Positions 35,109 through 44,220 of a DNA stretch of 64,000 nt are shown here, piece by piece. Numbering within the stretch: the stretch's first letter is position 1; each line of letters opens with the position of its first letter. Below the pieces are notes generated by a model. That model saw only the letters and a list, made by a program, of their open reading frames with translations, was not told where the DNA came from and did no database searches. Location: the NCBI GenBank assembly GCA_963836585.1, contig CAWIJV010000003.1:124001-188000 (forward strand), written 5' to 3'. The stretch comes from BTUB01 sp963836585 (GTDB taxonomy: Bacteria; Babelota; Babeliae; Babelales; Vermiphilaceae). Both the position numbers and the translations under genes were made by a program.

Positions 35109-35512
35109 ATGAACGTAAAAAAGATTTAGAAAAAGTTCTCAAGTAATTTCATAAAAGCATAAAGCTTCTTGAGCAAACTAAAAACTCTCAAGCATCAGAG
35201 GATCAAATCATTGCCTATCGTGATTCTGTTATTAAGAGATTTGAACTATCATGCGATCTTTTATGGAAAAGTTTGAAAGATTTTTTGGAAGAGAATTATG
35301 GTATTTTGCAGGCTTCACCAAAAAAAGTTTTTCTCGAATGCGCAGCTCAAAAATTAATTACTGATGCTGATCTTAAAGAAGCATTGGCAATGGTTGATGA
35401 CCGAAATTTATCAGTTCATATTTACGATGATGAAATGGCAGAAAATATTGCGCAGAGAGCGATGAAGCATTTTGCTTTGATGGGGCGGCTAGCAGGGCTA
35501 CGCAAAAAATAA
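35096..35512 (+). pseudogene. HI0074-type HEPN partner, interrupted by a nonsense codon
   Basis: Read from ATG 35096 the frame encodes MDRVNERKKDLEKVLK, a TAA at 35144-35146, then FHKSIKLLEQTKNSQ... to the stop at 35512, continuous in one frame. The remainder matches the HI0074 or 'nucleotidyltransferase substrate binding' family: RFELSCDLLWKSLKDFLEE, SPKKVFLECAAQ, and MVDDRNLSVHIYDDEMAENI. About 138 residues in all, the normal length. A single base change would restore it. A downstream TTG at 35273 could give only 79 residues. The pair has probably lost function unless the stop is read through. Confidence 0.8.
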
Positions 35513-35518
35513 TTGTAA

Positions 35519-36106
35519 TCACTGCATCTTGCGATACAAAGGATCTTTCGCGCCAGTTTCCGGATCATTATCATAATCGCCGGCAAAGCCCGGAATTAAG
35601 CCTGCCACGCATGAATAATAATAGGAAGCGCTCAAACCATTATTATCGGTAAGTTGCGCATCAGCGCCTGCTTCAAGCAAGGCAAGAATAATCTTTTTAC
35701 GGGTAGCATCCAGTGGTTTGTGAGGCCAATGTGGATCTGCCAAAATTGCATACATGAGCGCCGTTTGGCCATCGCTATCCTGAGCATTTGGGTTGGCATG
35801 CGCCTTAAGAAGTGCTACCACAATTTCTAAATTACCGCTTAGGGCTGCCAGCATCAGCGCAGTGGCTTTACTGCTTTTACTGGAAAGCAGTTTGCCAAAA
35901 TTAAATTCGATGTTTGAAATGCTTGCCAGATTTGGGTTGGCTCCAAAAGAAAGCAGTATGCGGGCCAGCGTGGCATAGCCCTTATAAGAGGCGATCATCA
36001 AGGGAGTAATGCCTTGGGCATTGCGAATGTCAGGATTTGCTCCCGTTTTGAGTGTTTTTTCTACCTGCGCCTTATTGGCCGTGCGGGTGGCATCCAGCAA
36101 GGGCAT
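35519..36106 (-). CDS. Ankyrin-repeat protein, probably missing its signal peptide by frameshift
   Basis: 195 residues with four ankyrin repeats: GANPDIRNAQGITPLMIASY, GANPNLASIS, ATALMLAALSGNLEIVVALL, and HANPNAQDSDGQTALMYAI. Just upstream on the same strand a strong GGAGG site and ATG (36201) lead into RILTLLLLAPAAIQAVTTPA in a different frame, a plain signal peptide ending near the ankyrin start. Two extra bases, around 36195 and between 36106 and 36115, would join them, giving about 227 residues. As it stands the annotated frame has no export signal. Ankyrin proteins of intracellular bacteria often target host proteins. Confidence 0.75.
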   Translation of the reverse strand: MPLLDATRTANKAQVEKTLKTGANPDIRNAQGITPLMIASYKGYATLARILLSFGANPNLASISNIEFNFGKLLSSKSSKATALMLAALSGNLEIVVALLKAHANPNAQDSDGQTALMYAILADPHWPHKPLDATRKKIILALLEAGADAQLTDNNGLSASYYYSCVAGLIPGFAGDYDNDPETGAKDPLYRKMQ

Positions 36107-36349
36107 TCTTGGCTGCTGCCCCCAGAGAAGCAGGAGTAGTAACTGCCTGAATGGCAGCGGGCGCTAAGAGTAAAAGAGTTAAAATTCGACCGAGAAAGCA
36201 TAGTTATTACCTCCTTTTTTACTATACCCGATAGGCCCATTTTGTAAACTCAATATTGACTTTTTTGCGCATCAGCCCATAATAAAGATCAATACTATTC
36301 TAACTCCTTCAATAAAAATTTCTTTTTGTAATAATTTCTAAGGATTGCG

Positions 36350-36607
36350 ATGGCAACGAGTAAAACCGGTGGATCGACGCAGAATAATCGCGACAGTCAA
36401 AGTAAGCGGTTAGGGGTAAAACTTTTTGATGGCCAAATGGTGCATGGTGGCGAAATCATTGTGAGACAGCGAGGCACCAAATTTCACCCGGGCAAACAGG
36501 TGGGGATCGGCAAAGACGATACCTTATTCGTTAAGGCGCCTGGCGTGTTAAAGTTTCACTATGGGTATAAGGGTCGTAAGTATATTTCAGTAATTCCTGC
36601 GGCATAA
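36350..36607 (+). CDS. rpmA: 50S ribosomal protein L27
   Basis: 85 residues. The N-terminus MATSKTGGSTQNNRDSQSKR follows the family pattern (GG.....RDS.SKRLG.K) and GGEIIVRQRGTKFHPG with VGIGKDDTLFV complete the fold. L27 reaches the peptidyl-transferase centre and helps position tRNA ends. The gene lacks an rplU neighbour here. There is no N-terminal extension of the cleavable type known from Firmicutes. Confidence 0.95.
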   Translation: MATSKTGGSTQNNRDSQSKRLGVKLFDGQMVHGGEIIVRQRGTKFHPGKQVGIGKDDTLFVKAPGVLKFHYGYKGRKYISVIPAA

Positions 36608-36651
36608 CATTTTTCTCATCATGGTAATTCTTCACGATAGCGGAGAGCGTA

Positions 36652-37539
36652 ATGATTAATTTCTTAAAATATAAAACAATTTGCGGCGTTTTTAGTCTTT
36701 TATTTTTGTTGGGGTCACTTGGTCTCTATTTTTATAAATGGCACACACAGGGCCGCACGTTTGTCTATAGCGTTGATTTTACCGGTGGCACGCAAGTGCT
36801 GCTTAAATTTGATAAGCCGGTCAGCGTATGCCATCTTAAAGATATCTTAGAAAAGAATGGTTGGAAAAATCCTACAACACGTGAATTTTCTGCACCGGAA
36901 GAAATTTTGATCCGAGTGAGTGAATTTAGCAATGATGCCAAAGGGCTTGCTGAGCGAATGCGTACGGCAGTTCAATCAGAAATCTCCGATAATGCTGTTT
37001 CTATTTTGCAAAGTGAGGCTGTTGGTCCCGGCGTGGGCGAAACTTTGCGCTGGCGGTTCTTCTTGGCAGTGGTAATCGCGCTTCTGGCAATTTTGATTTA
37101 CATCGCCGTGCGATTCTGGTCATTTGCTTTTGCTATCGGTGCTGTGGTGGGTTTGATTCATGATCCGTTGGCAATTTTAGGCATTTTTCTACTTTTTGAT
37201 ATTGAAATTTCGATCAATGTTATTGGCGTGATACTTACGGTAATTGGATATTCGATTAATGATACGATCGTGATTTTTAGCAGAATTCGTGAGAATCTGC
37301 ATAAAATGAAAGGATCATCATTGCACGAAATCGTTAATGTGAGTATTAATAAAACATTGCGGCGTAGTGTTTTGACCGTATTTGCTACCGCCTTGAGTGT
37401 CTTGGCGATGCTCTTTTTTGGCGGTGAAGCGCTGCGTGATTTCTCTTTGGCTTTACTCATAGGAATAGTGTTTGGTGCTTATTCCTCTATTTATATTGCA
37501 AGCCCCGTGATGATGCTGCTCTATAGAGATGGCAAATAA
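36652..37539 (+). CDS. secF: Protein translocase subunit SecF
   Basis: 295 residues with the expected six membrane segments. After helix 1, VDFTGGTQVLLKF is the SecF family signature; later come VGPGVGETLRW, GLIHDPLAILGIFLLFDIEI and VIGYSINDTIVIFSRIREN, the conserved proton-path region. SecF works with SecD to pull proteins through SecYEG, consistent with the many exported proteins here. secD is not in the window. It follows rpmA by 44 bases with GGAGAG before the ATG. Confidence 0.93.
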   Translation: MINFLKYKTICGVFSLLFLLGSLGLYFYKWHTQGRTFVYSVDFTGGTQVLLKFDKPVSVCHLKDILEKNGWKNPTTREFSAPEEILIRVSEFSNDAKGLAERMRTAVQSEISDNAVSILQSEAVGPGVGETLRWRFFLAVVIALLAILIYIAVRFWSFAFAIGAVVGLIHDPLAILGIFLLFDIEISINVIGVILTVIGYSINDTIVIFSRIRENLHKMKGSSLHEIVNVSINKTLRRSVLTVFATALSVLAMLFFGGEALRDFSLALLIGIVFGAYSSIYIASPVMMLLYRDGK

Positions 37540-37790
37540 TAGCCTGTTTTACAGCATTTTTTAGCTTTCAGAACAAGTTTTCTTGAAAAAGAGATGATGG
37601 TTTTGCTAGGATGATAGTAGAAATACGCCATCGGCACTATTTTGGCGGCATTGTTTTGAGCATATGCGCCAGCACACCATCTTAAACTAAAGAAGCTATT
37701 CCAAATAAAAAATTCTACCTATTAATTTTTCAAATATTATGGAGCTATTATGATACATTGTAACATCTCCGTTGTTTTAAGGACGTTTTG

Positions 37791-39344
37791 ATGAATGATC
37801 AAGATTTAAAGCCAACAGCGCTTCCCGCTGAAGAAAATGGCAATGATGAGCAGCCGCCGCGCCCGCATCGTGGGCCTCCTCGTGAGCGGCGCCCCTATAC
37901 GCGTACGCCAGGCGCTCCATCACCAAAAGAAGCTTTGCCTGAAGGCCGTTCAGAAGATCAAGCATATCCCCAGCAAGCAGCGCCTTCTGGCCCACGCGAT
38001 TCGCGTGAATATTACCAGCGTGATTATTATCGCGAACAAAAGCCACGGCAAGTGATTCCGATTGAAGAGCTTACGATTCATGAATTATATGCCTATGCGC
38101 GCCGATTGGGCATTGTAGGCGCCACGCTTTTAAACAAAGCGAATTTGATTGAAAAAATCCGCTATATGGAGGCGCATCCTGATCTAGAAATAGAAGTTGA
38201 AGGTGTTCTGGAAAAGCTGCCCGATGGGTTTGGCTTTTTGCGATCAGCCTATTGTGACTATATTTCTGGCCCTGATGATGTGTATGTTTCTCCTTCGCAA
38301 ATCAGACGGTTTAATCTTCGTACCGGTGATACGGTTTCAGGGGTAATTCGTAAACCAAAAGAGGGTGAAAAGTATTTTGCCTTATTAAAAGTAAACAAGG
38401 TTAATTTTGAGGATCCGGCGCTTGCTGCCGATCGTCCTAATTTTGATCGTTTGTCTCCTTTGCATCCCAATAAGAAATTTAATTTAGAGTTTGATCCTAC
38501 TGCCTTATCAACGCGTATTATGGATCTTTTTACCCCGGTGGGTAAGGGCCAGCGTGCCTTGATTGTTGCGCCGCCTAAAGTGGGTAAAACGATGCTCCTC
38601 AAGGAGATTACGCAGGCGATTATTGCCAATCACCCGGAAGCAATCGTGATTATTTTGTTGGTTGATGAACGGCCTGAAGAAGTTGCCGATATGAAACGAA
38701 TGATACGTGGCACTAAGGCCGAAGTGATCAGCTCAACCTTTGATGAATCTGCCGATCGCCATATCCAGGTTGCGGAAATCGTGATGGAAAAAGCCAAGCG
38801 ATTGGTTGAAGGCGGCAAAGATGTGGTAATCATTCTTGATTCAGTCACACGTTTATCACGTGCTTATAACACAATGGCGCCCGCATCAGGCAAAATATTA
38901 ACCGGCGGTATCGATGCCAATGCGCTCACTCGCCCAAAACGCTTTTTTGGCGCCGCACGAAATACTGAAGAAGGTGGTTCTCTTACCATTATCGCTTCGG
39001 CGCTGGTGGAAACCGGTTCTCGTATGGATGAAGTGATTTACGAAGAGTTTAAAGGTACGGGCAATATGGAAATGCATATGACTCGTAAACTCTCCAATCG
39101 CAGAATTTATCCTTCATTTGATCTATTAATGTCAGGCACGCGTCGCGAAGATCTGCTGTTGCCTGAAGATGATTTGAACAAAGTGTGGGTGTTGCAGAAA
39201 TTCTTGGCGACCATGAACACCGTTGAAGGCATGGAATTCTTGATTGAGAAGATGAAAAAGACCAAAAATAATCGTGAGTTTTTTGAATCGATCAACAAGA
39301 AAGCTCCGGGCAGCAATGGCAGCAGCGGTTCCTCTAATTCTTGA
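37791..39344 (+). CDS. rho: Transcription termination factor Rho
   Basis: 517 residues from ATG 37791 (AAGGACG upstream), longer than the usual 420 because of a disordered N-terminal arm of about 90 residues rich in Pro, Arg and Gly (RPHRGPPRERRPYTRTPG). Then the RNA-binding cold-shock-like domain (EGVLEKLPDGFGFLRSAYCD, DDVYVSPSQIRRFNLRTGD) and the ATPase domain with LIVAPPKVGKTMLLKEI (Walker A, near residue 265), VIILLVDERPEEV and VIILDSVTRLSRAYN. Basic arms on Rho are known in several phyla and raise RNA affinity. The last 11 bases overlap the facing gene. Confidence 0.95.
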   Translation: MNDQDLKPTALPAEENGNDEQPPRPHRGPPRERRPYTRTPGAPSPKEALPEGRSEDQAYPQQAAPSGPRDSREYYQRDYYREQKPRQVIPIEELTIHELYAYARRLGIVGATLLNKANLIEKIRYMEAHPDLEIEVEGVLEKLPDGFGFLRSAYCDYISGPDDVYVSPSQIRRFNLRTGDTVSGVIRKPKEGEKYFALLKVNKVNFEDPALAADRPNFDRLSPLHPNKKFNLEFDPTALSTRIMDLFTPVGKGQRALIVAPPKVGKTMLLKEITQAIIANHPEAIVIILLVDERPEEVADMKRMIRGTKAEVISSTFDESADRHIQVAEIVMEKAKRLVEGGKDVVIILDSVTRLSRAYNTMAPASGKILTGGIDANALTRPKRFFGAARNTEEGGSLTIIASALVETGSRMDEVIYEEFKGTGNMEMHMTRKLSNRRIYPSFDLLMSGTRREDLLLPEDDLNKVWVLQKFLATMNTVEGMEFLIEKMKKTKNNREFFESINKKAPGSNGSSGSSNS

Positions 39345-40122
39345 AGCTCATTGAATCATGATGGCATAATGCGTGTTGCTCCGATGCTGAGAGCACTGTT
39401 GGGTCTGCACCATTTTCAAGAGCTGCGGTAACTACTTCCTGATATTCTTTTTCACTATGTGTTATCATCTGATGGCTGGCGCGCCGCAGAACTGAGTTCT
39501 TCATTTCGAGAGCGATATTGGCACCCAGTACCAGTTTTAGAAATTGTTTGAGCTCCAAGGGTAACGATGAGCAACACAGAGGAAATACCACAACATTGTT
39601 GTAAGGATAGCCACTCAAATCGTTATTGAGTCCTGTCTTAATAAGAAATGTTGCCAATGCAAATGATTGCGCTGATTCTCTCATTGCTATATTGAGCGCG
39701 TCAAAAAATTCTCCTCGATTACTTAATTTTTTCTCAGTTATGAGTGCTAGCAAAGAAGTGAATGGTTCCAATGCGAGCGCAGACTTCCATGTCTTGATGG
39801 GAGAGTTTTGCCATTTATCAAAAATCACGGCGATGAGAGAATAGTTTGGTGGCGGCTTTATATCGCGAGAAAGCAATGCTTTTAGCCGTTTAATCACTTG
39901 AAGAGTGAGTCCACGGCTCAGGCAAAACTGATATATGTTCTCTTGATATGCTACTGCATTGAGATACTCCTTTGCTGCTTCATTACGAGTAGTATTAGTA
40001 CTGTCAAAAATAAAATGCTCCATGCATAGTGCCTTCAAGGGTGGTATAAGACGCTTGTTTGGGACAGGAAGTTCCATGCTGACGCTACTCAAGGTGCACA
40101 AGAATAATAGTAGTCTCTTCAT
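39334..40122 (-). CDS. Secreted helical protein with ankyrin-like end, unknown family
   Basis: 262 residues. Signal peptide (LLLFLCTLSSVSMELPVP) with the S-M-E pattern. The body is helical with repeats of about 35-40 residues; LALITEKKLSNRGEFFDALN and YQEVVTAALENGADPTVLS resemble degenerate ankyrin units. It overlaps rho by 11 bases at its 3' end, and its start faces tsaD with a 50-base gap behind. A host-interaction role is possible but not shown. Confidence 0.55.
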   Translation of the reverse strand: MKRLLLFLCTLSSVSMELPVPNKRLIPPLKALCMEHFIFDSTNTTRNEAAKEYLNAVAYQENIYQFCLSRGLTLQVIKRLKALLSRDIKPPPNYSLIAVIFDKWQNSPIKTWKSALALEPFTSLLALITEKKLSNRGEFFDALNIAMRESAQSFALATFLIKTGLNNDLSGYPYNNVVVFPLCCSSLPLELKQFLKLVLGANIALEMKNSVLRRASHQMITHSEKEYQEVVTAALENGADPTVLSASEQHALCHHDSMSFKN

Positions 40123-40172
40123 AGCACATCTCCTTGTTAGGTGCTCAGAAGGTTTCTACCATATGGTGAAGG

Positions 40173-41195
40173 TTAGCGCAAGATATCTAGATCAAGCCCG
40201 GAAAATAGTCCTTGCTGGGCTTTATAGTTACCCACAAAAGCAATCATGGCTCCATTATCGGTGCAGTATTGAGCTGATGGCGCGAAGAATGCCAGATTAT
40301 GGTTTACGCACCATTCGGCAAGATCTCTTTTGATAAATTTGTTGCAGGCAACACCGCCAACCAAGGTGATCGCTTGTGCCTCAGGATATTGCTTGAGAGC
40401 TTCGGTAAGTTTTATAATAAAAATATCTTTGATGCAGACCAAGAGCGAGCTGGCAACCTGCTGCTTGAAATGCAGATCATCTTCTTTTAAAAATTGTTTG
40501 CGTTGCATATCATAGGCACCGCGCTTTACCAGATCATAGAGCACTGCCGTTTTGAGACCGGAAAAGCTGAAATTAAATCCTTGAGCAGCCGCTCGCGGAT
40601 AGTTAAAAAAATCTTGAAAGTCTACTGCCTCAGCCAACTGCTCAATAATCGGACCGCCCGGGTACCCTAATCCCAGGAGCTTGGCAACCTTATCAAATGC
40701 TTCGCCGGCTGCATCATCCACTGTTTGGCCCAAGAGGGTAAAATTCCCCAATTCTTTTACCAGATAGAGTGCGGTATGGCCGCCCGAGGCGGTCAGGCAA
40801 ATATGAGGCAATGGCACCCTATGTTCCAAAAAAGATGAAAAAATATGCCCTTCAAGATGGTTAACGCCGACTAATTGTTTATTAGTTGCCCAGGCCACGG
40901 CTTTGGCAAAGCAGACGCCCACGAGTAATGAGCCGGGCAGACCCGGTTTATGGGTAACGGCAATGGTGGCAATATCATCGAGTGTTACGTGCGCTTTGGC
41001 AAGTGCATGTTCAATAATCGTATTTATTTTTTCCAGTTGGGATCGTGAGGCAATTTCAGGAATCACGCCCCCAAAATTTTTATGCAGAGCGATCTGCGAG
41101 TAGAGTTCATTGGAAAGAATGCCGCGCTGTGCATCATATACGGCGGCGCCTGTTTCATCGCAAGAGGTTTCAATGCCGAGAGTAAGCTTACTCAT
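40173..41195 (-). CDS. tsaD: tRNA N6-adenosine threonylcarbamoyltransferase TsaD
   Basis: 340 residues, typical length. LTLGIETSCDETGAAVYD opens the ASKHA ATPase fold; VNHLEGHIFSSFLEH carries the two metal-binding His residues; ASGGHTALYLV, GLGYPGGPIIEQLAE and LVGGVACNKFIKRDL match conserved blocks, and TDNGAMIAFVG holds the third metal ligand. TsaD transfers the threonylcarbamoyl group to A37 of ANN-reading tRNAs with TsaB and TsaE, which are not in the window. A secreted-protein gene lies 6 bases upstream, suggesting cotranscription. Confidence 0.95.
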   Translation of the reverse strand: MSKLTLGIETSCDETGAAVYDAQRGILSNELYSQIALHKNFGGVIPEIASRSQLEKINTIIEHALAKAHVTLDDIATIAVTHKPGLPGSLLVGVCFAKAVAWATNKQLVGVNHLEGHIFSSFLEHRVPLPHICLTASGGHTALYLVKELGNFTLLGQTVDDAAGEAFDKVAKLLGLGYPGGPIIEQLAEAVDFQDFFNYPRAAAQGFNFSFSGLKTAVLYDLVKRGAYDMQRKQFLKEDDLHFKQQVASSLLVCIKDIFIIKLTEALKQYPEAQAITLVGGVACNKFIKRDLAEWCVNHNLAFFAPSAQYCTDNGAMIAFVGNYKAQQGLFSGLDLDILR

Positions 41196-41201
41196 GAACC
41201 A

Positions 41202-41897
41202 TTACCCACACATGGCCAAGATGGTTTTTGCCTGTGAGCTGGGGCGAAATTCTGCTTGCGGGGCAGCATGAATAGTGTCGGTATTTAAAGCGGCCAGAAA
41301 CCATTTATCTGAAATTTCATGAAGTTTTACTTCCGAGCCGGCCAACTTAACAATATCCGGTTTTATAATAATTTTAGGGAATTCTACCACATTGCCGCCT
41401 TCGAGCCCTTGCACATAGTGTGGATGGTATCGCACAATAATGGTGTCATCGGGGATTCTGCCGCCGGCCAGAGTTGCCAAATCGATCTCTTTGATCACCC
41501 ACTCATAATCATAGGTTGGATCGCTCAGTTTTCGTTTTTTTGTTTTGGAAGGAACGAGGGTGAGCTCAAGGGTATAAAAAGTATAGGGAACATCTTTTTT
41601 GAGGCGCAGGAAGGGAATGGTATTATCGGGTGAACAGAATTCCACGTCGGGAGTAATCAGCAGGTAAAAGAAGGTGCGTTGCCGCTGTTCAGGAATTTCA
41701 AAGGTAATCTGCTTGGCGCCATCGTTGGGCTGGCAGACAATCTTATGGCCGGCATAGTAAACCCGAATATTGGGAACCATCTCAAGGGTAGTAGGAAACT
41801 GTATGGTGCCATAGAAAACCCCTTTTTGCCCATATCCGGCCATTGGGAAGGTGGTGCTCAAGACCAATAGCCCCAGCACCATCGATTTTTTGAACAT
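41202..41897 (-). CDS. Secreted protein, unknown family
   Basis: 231 residues. Signal peptide (SMVLGLLVLSTTFPMAGYG). The mature part looks beta-rich: VFYGTIQFPTTLEMVPNIRV, YYAGHKIVCQPND, FYLLITPDVEF, and repeated aromatic residues. It lies directly before tsaD. Possibly an envelope or cell-surface beta-sandwich protein; no family is recognised. Confidence 0.6.
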   Translation of the reverse strand: MFKKSMVLGLLVLSTTFPMAGYGQKGVFYGTIQFPTTLEMVPNIRVYYAGHKIVCQPNDGAKQITFEIPEQRQRTFFYLLITPDVEFCSPDNTIPFLRLKKDVPYTFYTLELTLVPSKTKKRKLSDPTYDYEWVIKEIDLATLAGGRIPDDTIIVRYHPHYVQGLEGGNVVEFPKIIIKPDIVKLAGSEVKLHEISDKWFLAALNTDTIHAAPQAEFRPSSQAKTILAMCG

Positions 41898-41975
41898 ACA
41901 AGCCTCATGATAGCTAAATAGTTGAGATATACGGTATACTATAATTATATCTATCTATTTTTAATACTTTAAATT

Positions 41976-42452
41976 ATGTCAATTATACAACAAATTAACG
42001 CTTTTGGGAAAAAACTGATTGTGGGGGAGCGTACTCCACACAAAGTTGCTTTGGCCTGCAGTTTGGGAATTTTCATCGCATTCTCCCCCCTGATAGGAAT
42101 CCATTGGCTCTTAACGATCATTTTTTCTGCAGTGCTGCAGGTGAATATTGTGGTGGTCTATGCGGCAGCGCATGTGGTAAATAATCCCCTCACTATGGTG
42201 CCCCTCTATTGGGCCGATTATGCCGTGGGTTTGTGGGTTACTTCATGGCTATTTGGCAGTAATTTAGCGCATCATAATCCGGTGTGGATGCACTGGCTCA
42301 ATGTAAAATTGGCGGGTCTTGGCATTCCCCATCTTTCACTGTGGGCATTTTTATTGGGAGGGCATCTATTGGGTATTGTTGCCAGCGCTCTTGCCTATCC
42401 TCTTCTGCTCAGATTTTTTAAAACAATAATAAAGAATCCTGAATCGGTATAG
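41976..42452 (+). CDS. DUF2062 membrane protein
   Basis: 158 residues. ACSLGIFIAFSPLIGIHWLL, HVVNNPLTMVPLYWADYAVG and LGGHLLGIVASALAYPLLLRF follow the DUF2062 pattern: an amphipathic start, GIF.....P..G.H, a central N.P.T..P.Y...Y..G, and a last membrane helix with a basic tail. The function of the family is unknown; it often lies near cell-envelope or glycosyltransferase genes. smpB starts 4 bases after the stop. Confidence 0.8.
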   Translation: MSIIQQINAFGKKLIVGERTPHKVALACSLGIFIAFSPLIGIHWLLTIIFSAVLQVNIVVVYAAAHVVNNPLTMVPLYWADYAVGLWVTSWLFGSNLAHHNPVWMHWLNVKLAGLGIPHLSLWAFLLGGHLLGIVASALAYPLLLRFFKTIIKNPESV

Positions 42453-42456
42453 TATC

Positions 42457-42915
42457 ATGAAAATTGTCGCTCAGAATAAAAAAGCATTTTTCGATTATGA
42501 AATTTTAGAAAAAATTGAGGCGGGCATTGTGCTCAGCGGCAATGAGGTGAAATCATTGCGCGCCGGAAAAGTTTCACTGGTGGGTTCATTTGCCACGGTG
42601 CATGATGGCCAACTCTTTCTGCTGAATTGCAACATAACTCCCTATACTCAAGCATTCCAGGCAAAAAAAGAGGATGCTACGCGCAGCAGAAAACTGCTTC
42701 TCAATCGCCGCGAGATCAACCGCTTGATTGGAGATATTTCTCGCAAAGGGATTACCATTGTCCCTCTCAAAATCTATTTTAATGATCGCAATTATGCAAA
42801 AGTAGAATTGGGCATTGCAAAGCACAAAAAAGCGGCCAACAAAAAAGCGACGATTAAAGAGCGGGATATTAAACGGGAGACATCTCGCGAGCTGCGCGGG
42901 AAATACCGGTATTAA
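42457..42915 (+). CDS. smpB: SsrA-binding protein SmpB
   Basis: 152 residues, the normal length. IVAQNKKAFFDYEILEKIEA, GIVLSGNEVKSLRAGKVSL and NITPYTQA match the family; the C-terminal tail (KKAANKKATIKERDIKRETS) is basic, as needed to enter the mRNA channel of the ribosome. SmpB brings tmRNA to stalled ribosomes. The tmRNA gene lies 2.3 kb downstream on the same strand, separated by an insertion sequence and two short genes. It follows the DUF2062 gene by 4 bases. Confidence 0.95.
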   Translation: MKIVAQNKKAFFDYEILEKIEAGIVLSGNEVKSLRAGKVSLVGSFATVHDGQLFLLNCNITPYTQAFQAKKEDATRSRKLLLNRREINRLIGDISRKGITIVPLKIYFNDRNYAKVELGIAKHKKAANKKATIKERDIKRETSRELRGKYRY

Positions 42916-42924
42916 TATTTTTGC

Positions 42925-43299
42925 TTAATACTTGTTGGCATAATATCTGAGTAGCGCAGTTTGAGCATTCTCATATGATTCTTCCGAATCAAATTCTTGC
43001 ACTTGCACAAAACCGGAATCTTTTACAAAAGCATCTTTGCTTTCTCGCACAATCTCTACAAAAATGCCCGGACAGTTCTGGCCGCTTTCATCTCCGCCGA
43101 CGATAATTTTTTTGCTATGTATTTGTGAAGCATATTTTGCGAATGTGGTCATATGGGAAAGTTTTGCAAGAGGAAACGAGCATTGTAGATAGCAGCGTTG
43201 AAGGGGTTCCTGAAGTCTTCTGCCGCTGCGCAGTTCCATAGCGGTGATATTTTTTAATCCTACGATTGTGAGAATGAGCAAGAGGATATTCTTGTGCAT
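42925..43299 (-). CDS. Small secreted protein, unknown family
   Basis: 124 residues. Signal peptide (ILLLILTIVGLKNITAMELRSG) with A-M-E. The mature part has paired Cys residues (CYLQCS, later NCPG) and short beta-like runs (KIIVGGDE, FVQVQEFDSEE). The gene faces smpB with a 9-base gap; its start is 43 bases from the left target duplication of the insertion sequence. No known domain. Confidence 0.6.
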   Translation of the reverse strand: MHKNILLLILTIVGLKNITAMELRSGRRLQEPLQRCYLQCSFPLAKLSHMTTFAKYASQIHSKKIIVGGDESGQNCPGIFVEIVRESKDAFVKDSGFVQVQEFDSEESYENAQTALLRYYANKY

Positions 43300-43365
43300 G
43301 TTTGTGCCTTATGTTGAAAATGAATTTTAGTTAATCAGTCTTAATCTATCAGTCGAATTGTGAAA

Positions 43366-44220
43366 TTAAATTGTTAAACCTACGGTAAATTGGCTCAGAT
43401 TTTTGAGCATGTAAGCCGCCAAGGCGGCTTTTACGTGCACTAAAAAGCTCTCAGCCGATCTTGCAAAGCTATGAAGCGCTTTTAGCCTATTTTTCAAATA
43501 GCTAAAAACCCCTTCAATCACCTGTCGCTGACTTAAATACTCCTCATAAAATTTGTTTAAATATGGGTCCATATTTTCCCGCTGTTTAAAGATACATTCC
43601 AAATCTTGTGCGCTTAATTTGTCTCGCAATTTTTGAGGACAGACATAGCCTTTATCCCCGATCAATTTGCCTTTGATATTCGCTATAAATGGCTCTATGG
43701 AAAGCAATTTTACATCATGAACATTGGCAGGAGTTATCATGCAAGAAACCACTTCCATGTTTCGATTAATGATGATGTGCAGCTTGAAGCCATAATAAAA
43801 TCCGAAAATATTTTTGCCCATTTTTGCCCCAGATGCCCACTTTGGGCATTCGCTGGGATCAAAGTCACTCACGGGTAAGCACGTTGAATCAACAATATAA
43901 AGCCCCTTTTCCGGAGTCTGATTGAGTTGACACAAAATTCCTAACATGAGATCCAGGTACTCTGAAGTTGAGCGAATTCCTCGAGTAAACTGCTCATAGC
44001 ATGGCACATTTTTGAAATAATCAGTCCAGTAAGAAGTTACGTATTCATAAAGCTTTTTGTCTGTCTCAATGGAATCAAAATGCCCAATTAGTGTCATGGT
44101 AATCAACTCACTTTTTCGTAGCTTATTTTTTCTGCCTCGGCAAAACTTTTTGCCCATTTTTTGCTCAACTTGCTTGACCACTTCATCAACTATGCAGTAT
44201 AGTTCTACTATGTTTTTCAA
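43366..44220 (-). CDS. IS982-type transposase (DDE)
   Basis: 284 residues. GLYIVDSTCLPVSDFDP carries the first Asp, LIGDKGYVCPQKLRD the second, and RQVIEGVFSYLKNRLKA the Glu, the spacing of the IS4/IS5-like DDE_Tnp_1 fold in IS982; WASGAKMGKNIFGFYYGFKLH is the family's central block. It starts at TTG 44220 behind GAGGGAG, which is buried in a hairpin (44220-44260). The C-terminus reaches into the left terminal repeat, as is normal for compact IS elements. Confidence 0.88.
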   Translation of the reverse strand: MKNIVELYCIVDEVVKQVEQKMGKKFCRGRKNKLRKSELITMTLIGHFDSIETDKKLYEYVTSYWTDYFKNVPCYEQFTRGIRSTSEYLDLMLGILCQLNQTPEKGLYIVDSTCLPVSDFDPSECPKWASGAKMGKNIFGFYYGFKLHIIINRNMEVVSCMITPANVHDVKLLSIEPFIANIKGKLIGDKGYVCPQKLRDKLSAQDLECIFKQRENMDPYLNKFYEEYLSQRQVIEGVFSYLKNRLKALHSFARSAESFLVHVKAALAAYMLKNLSQFTVGLTI

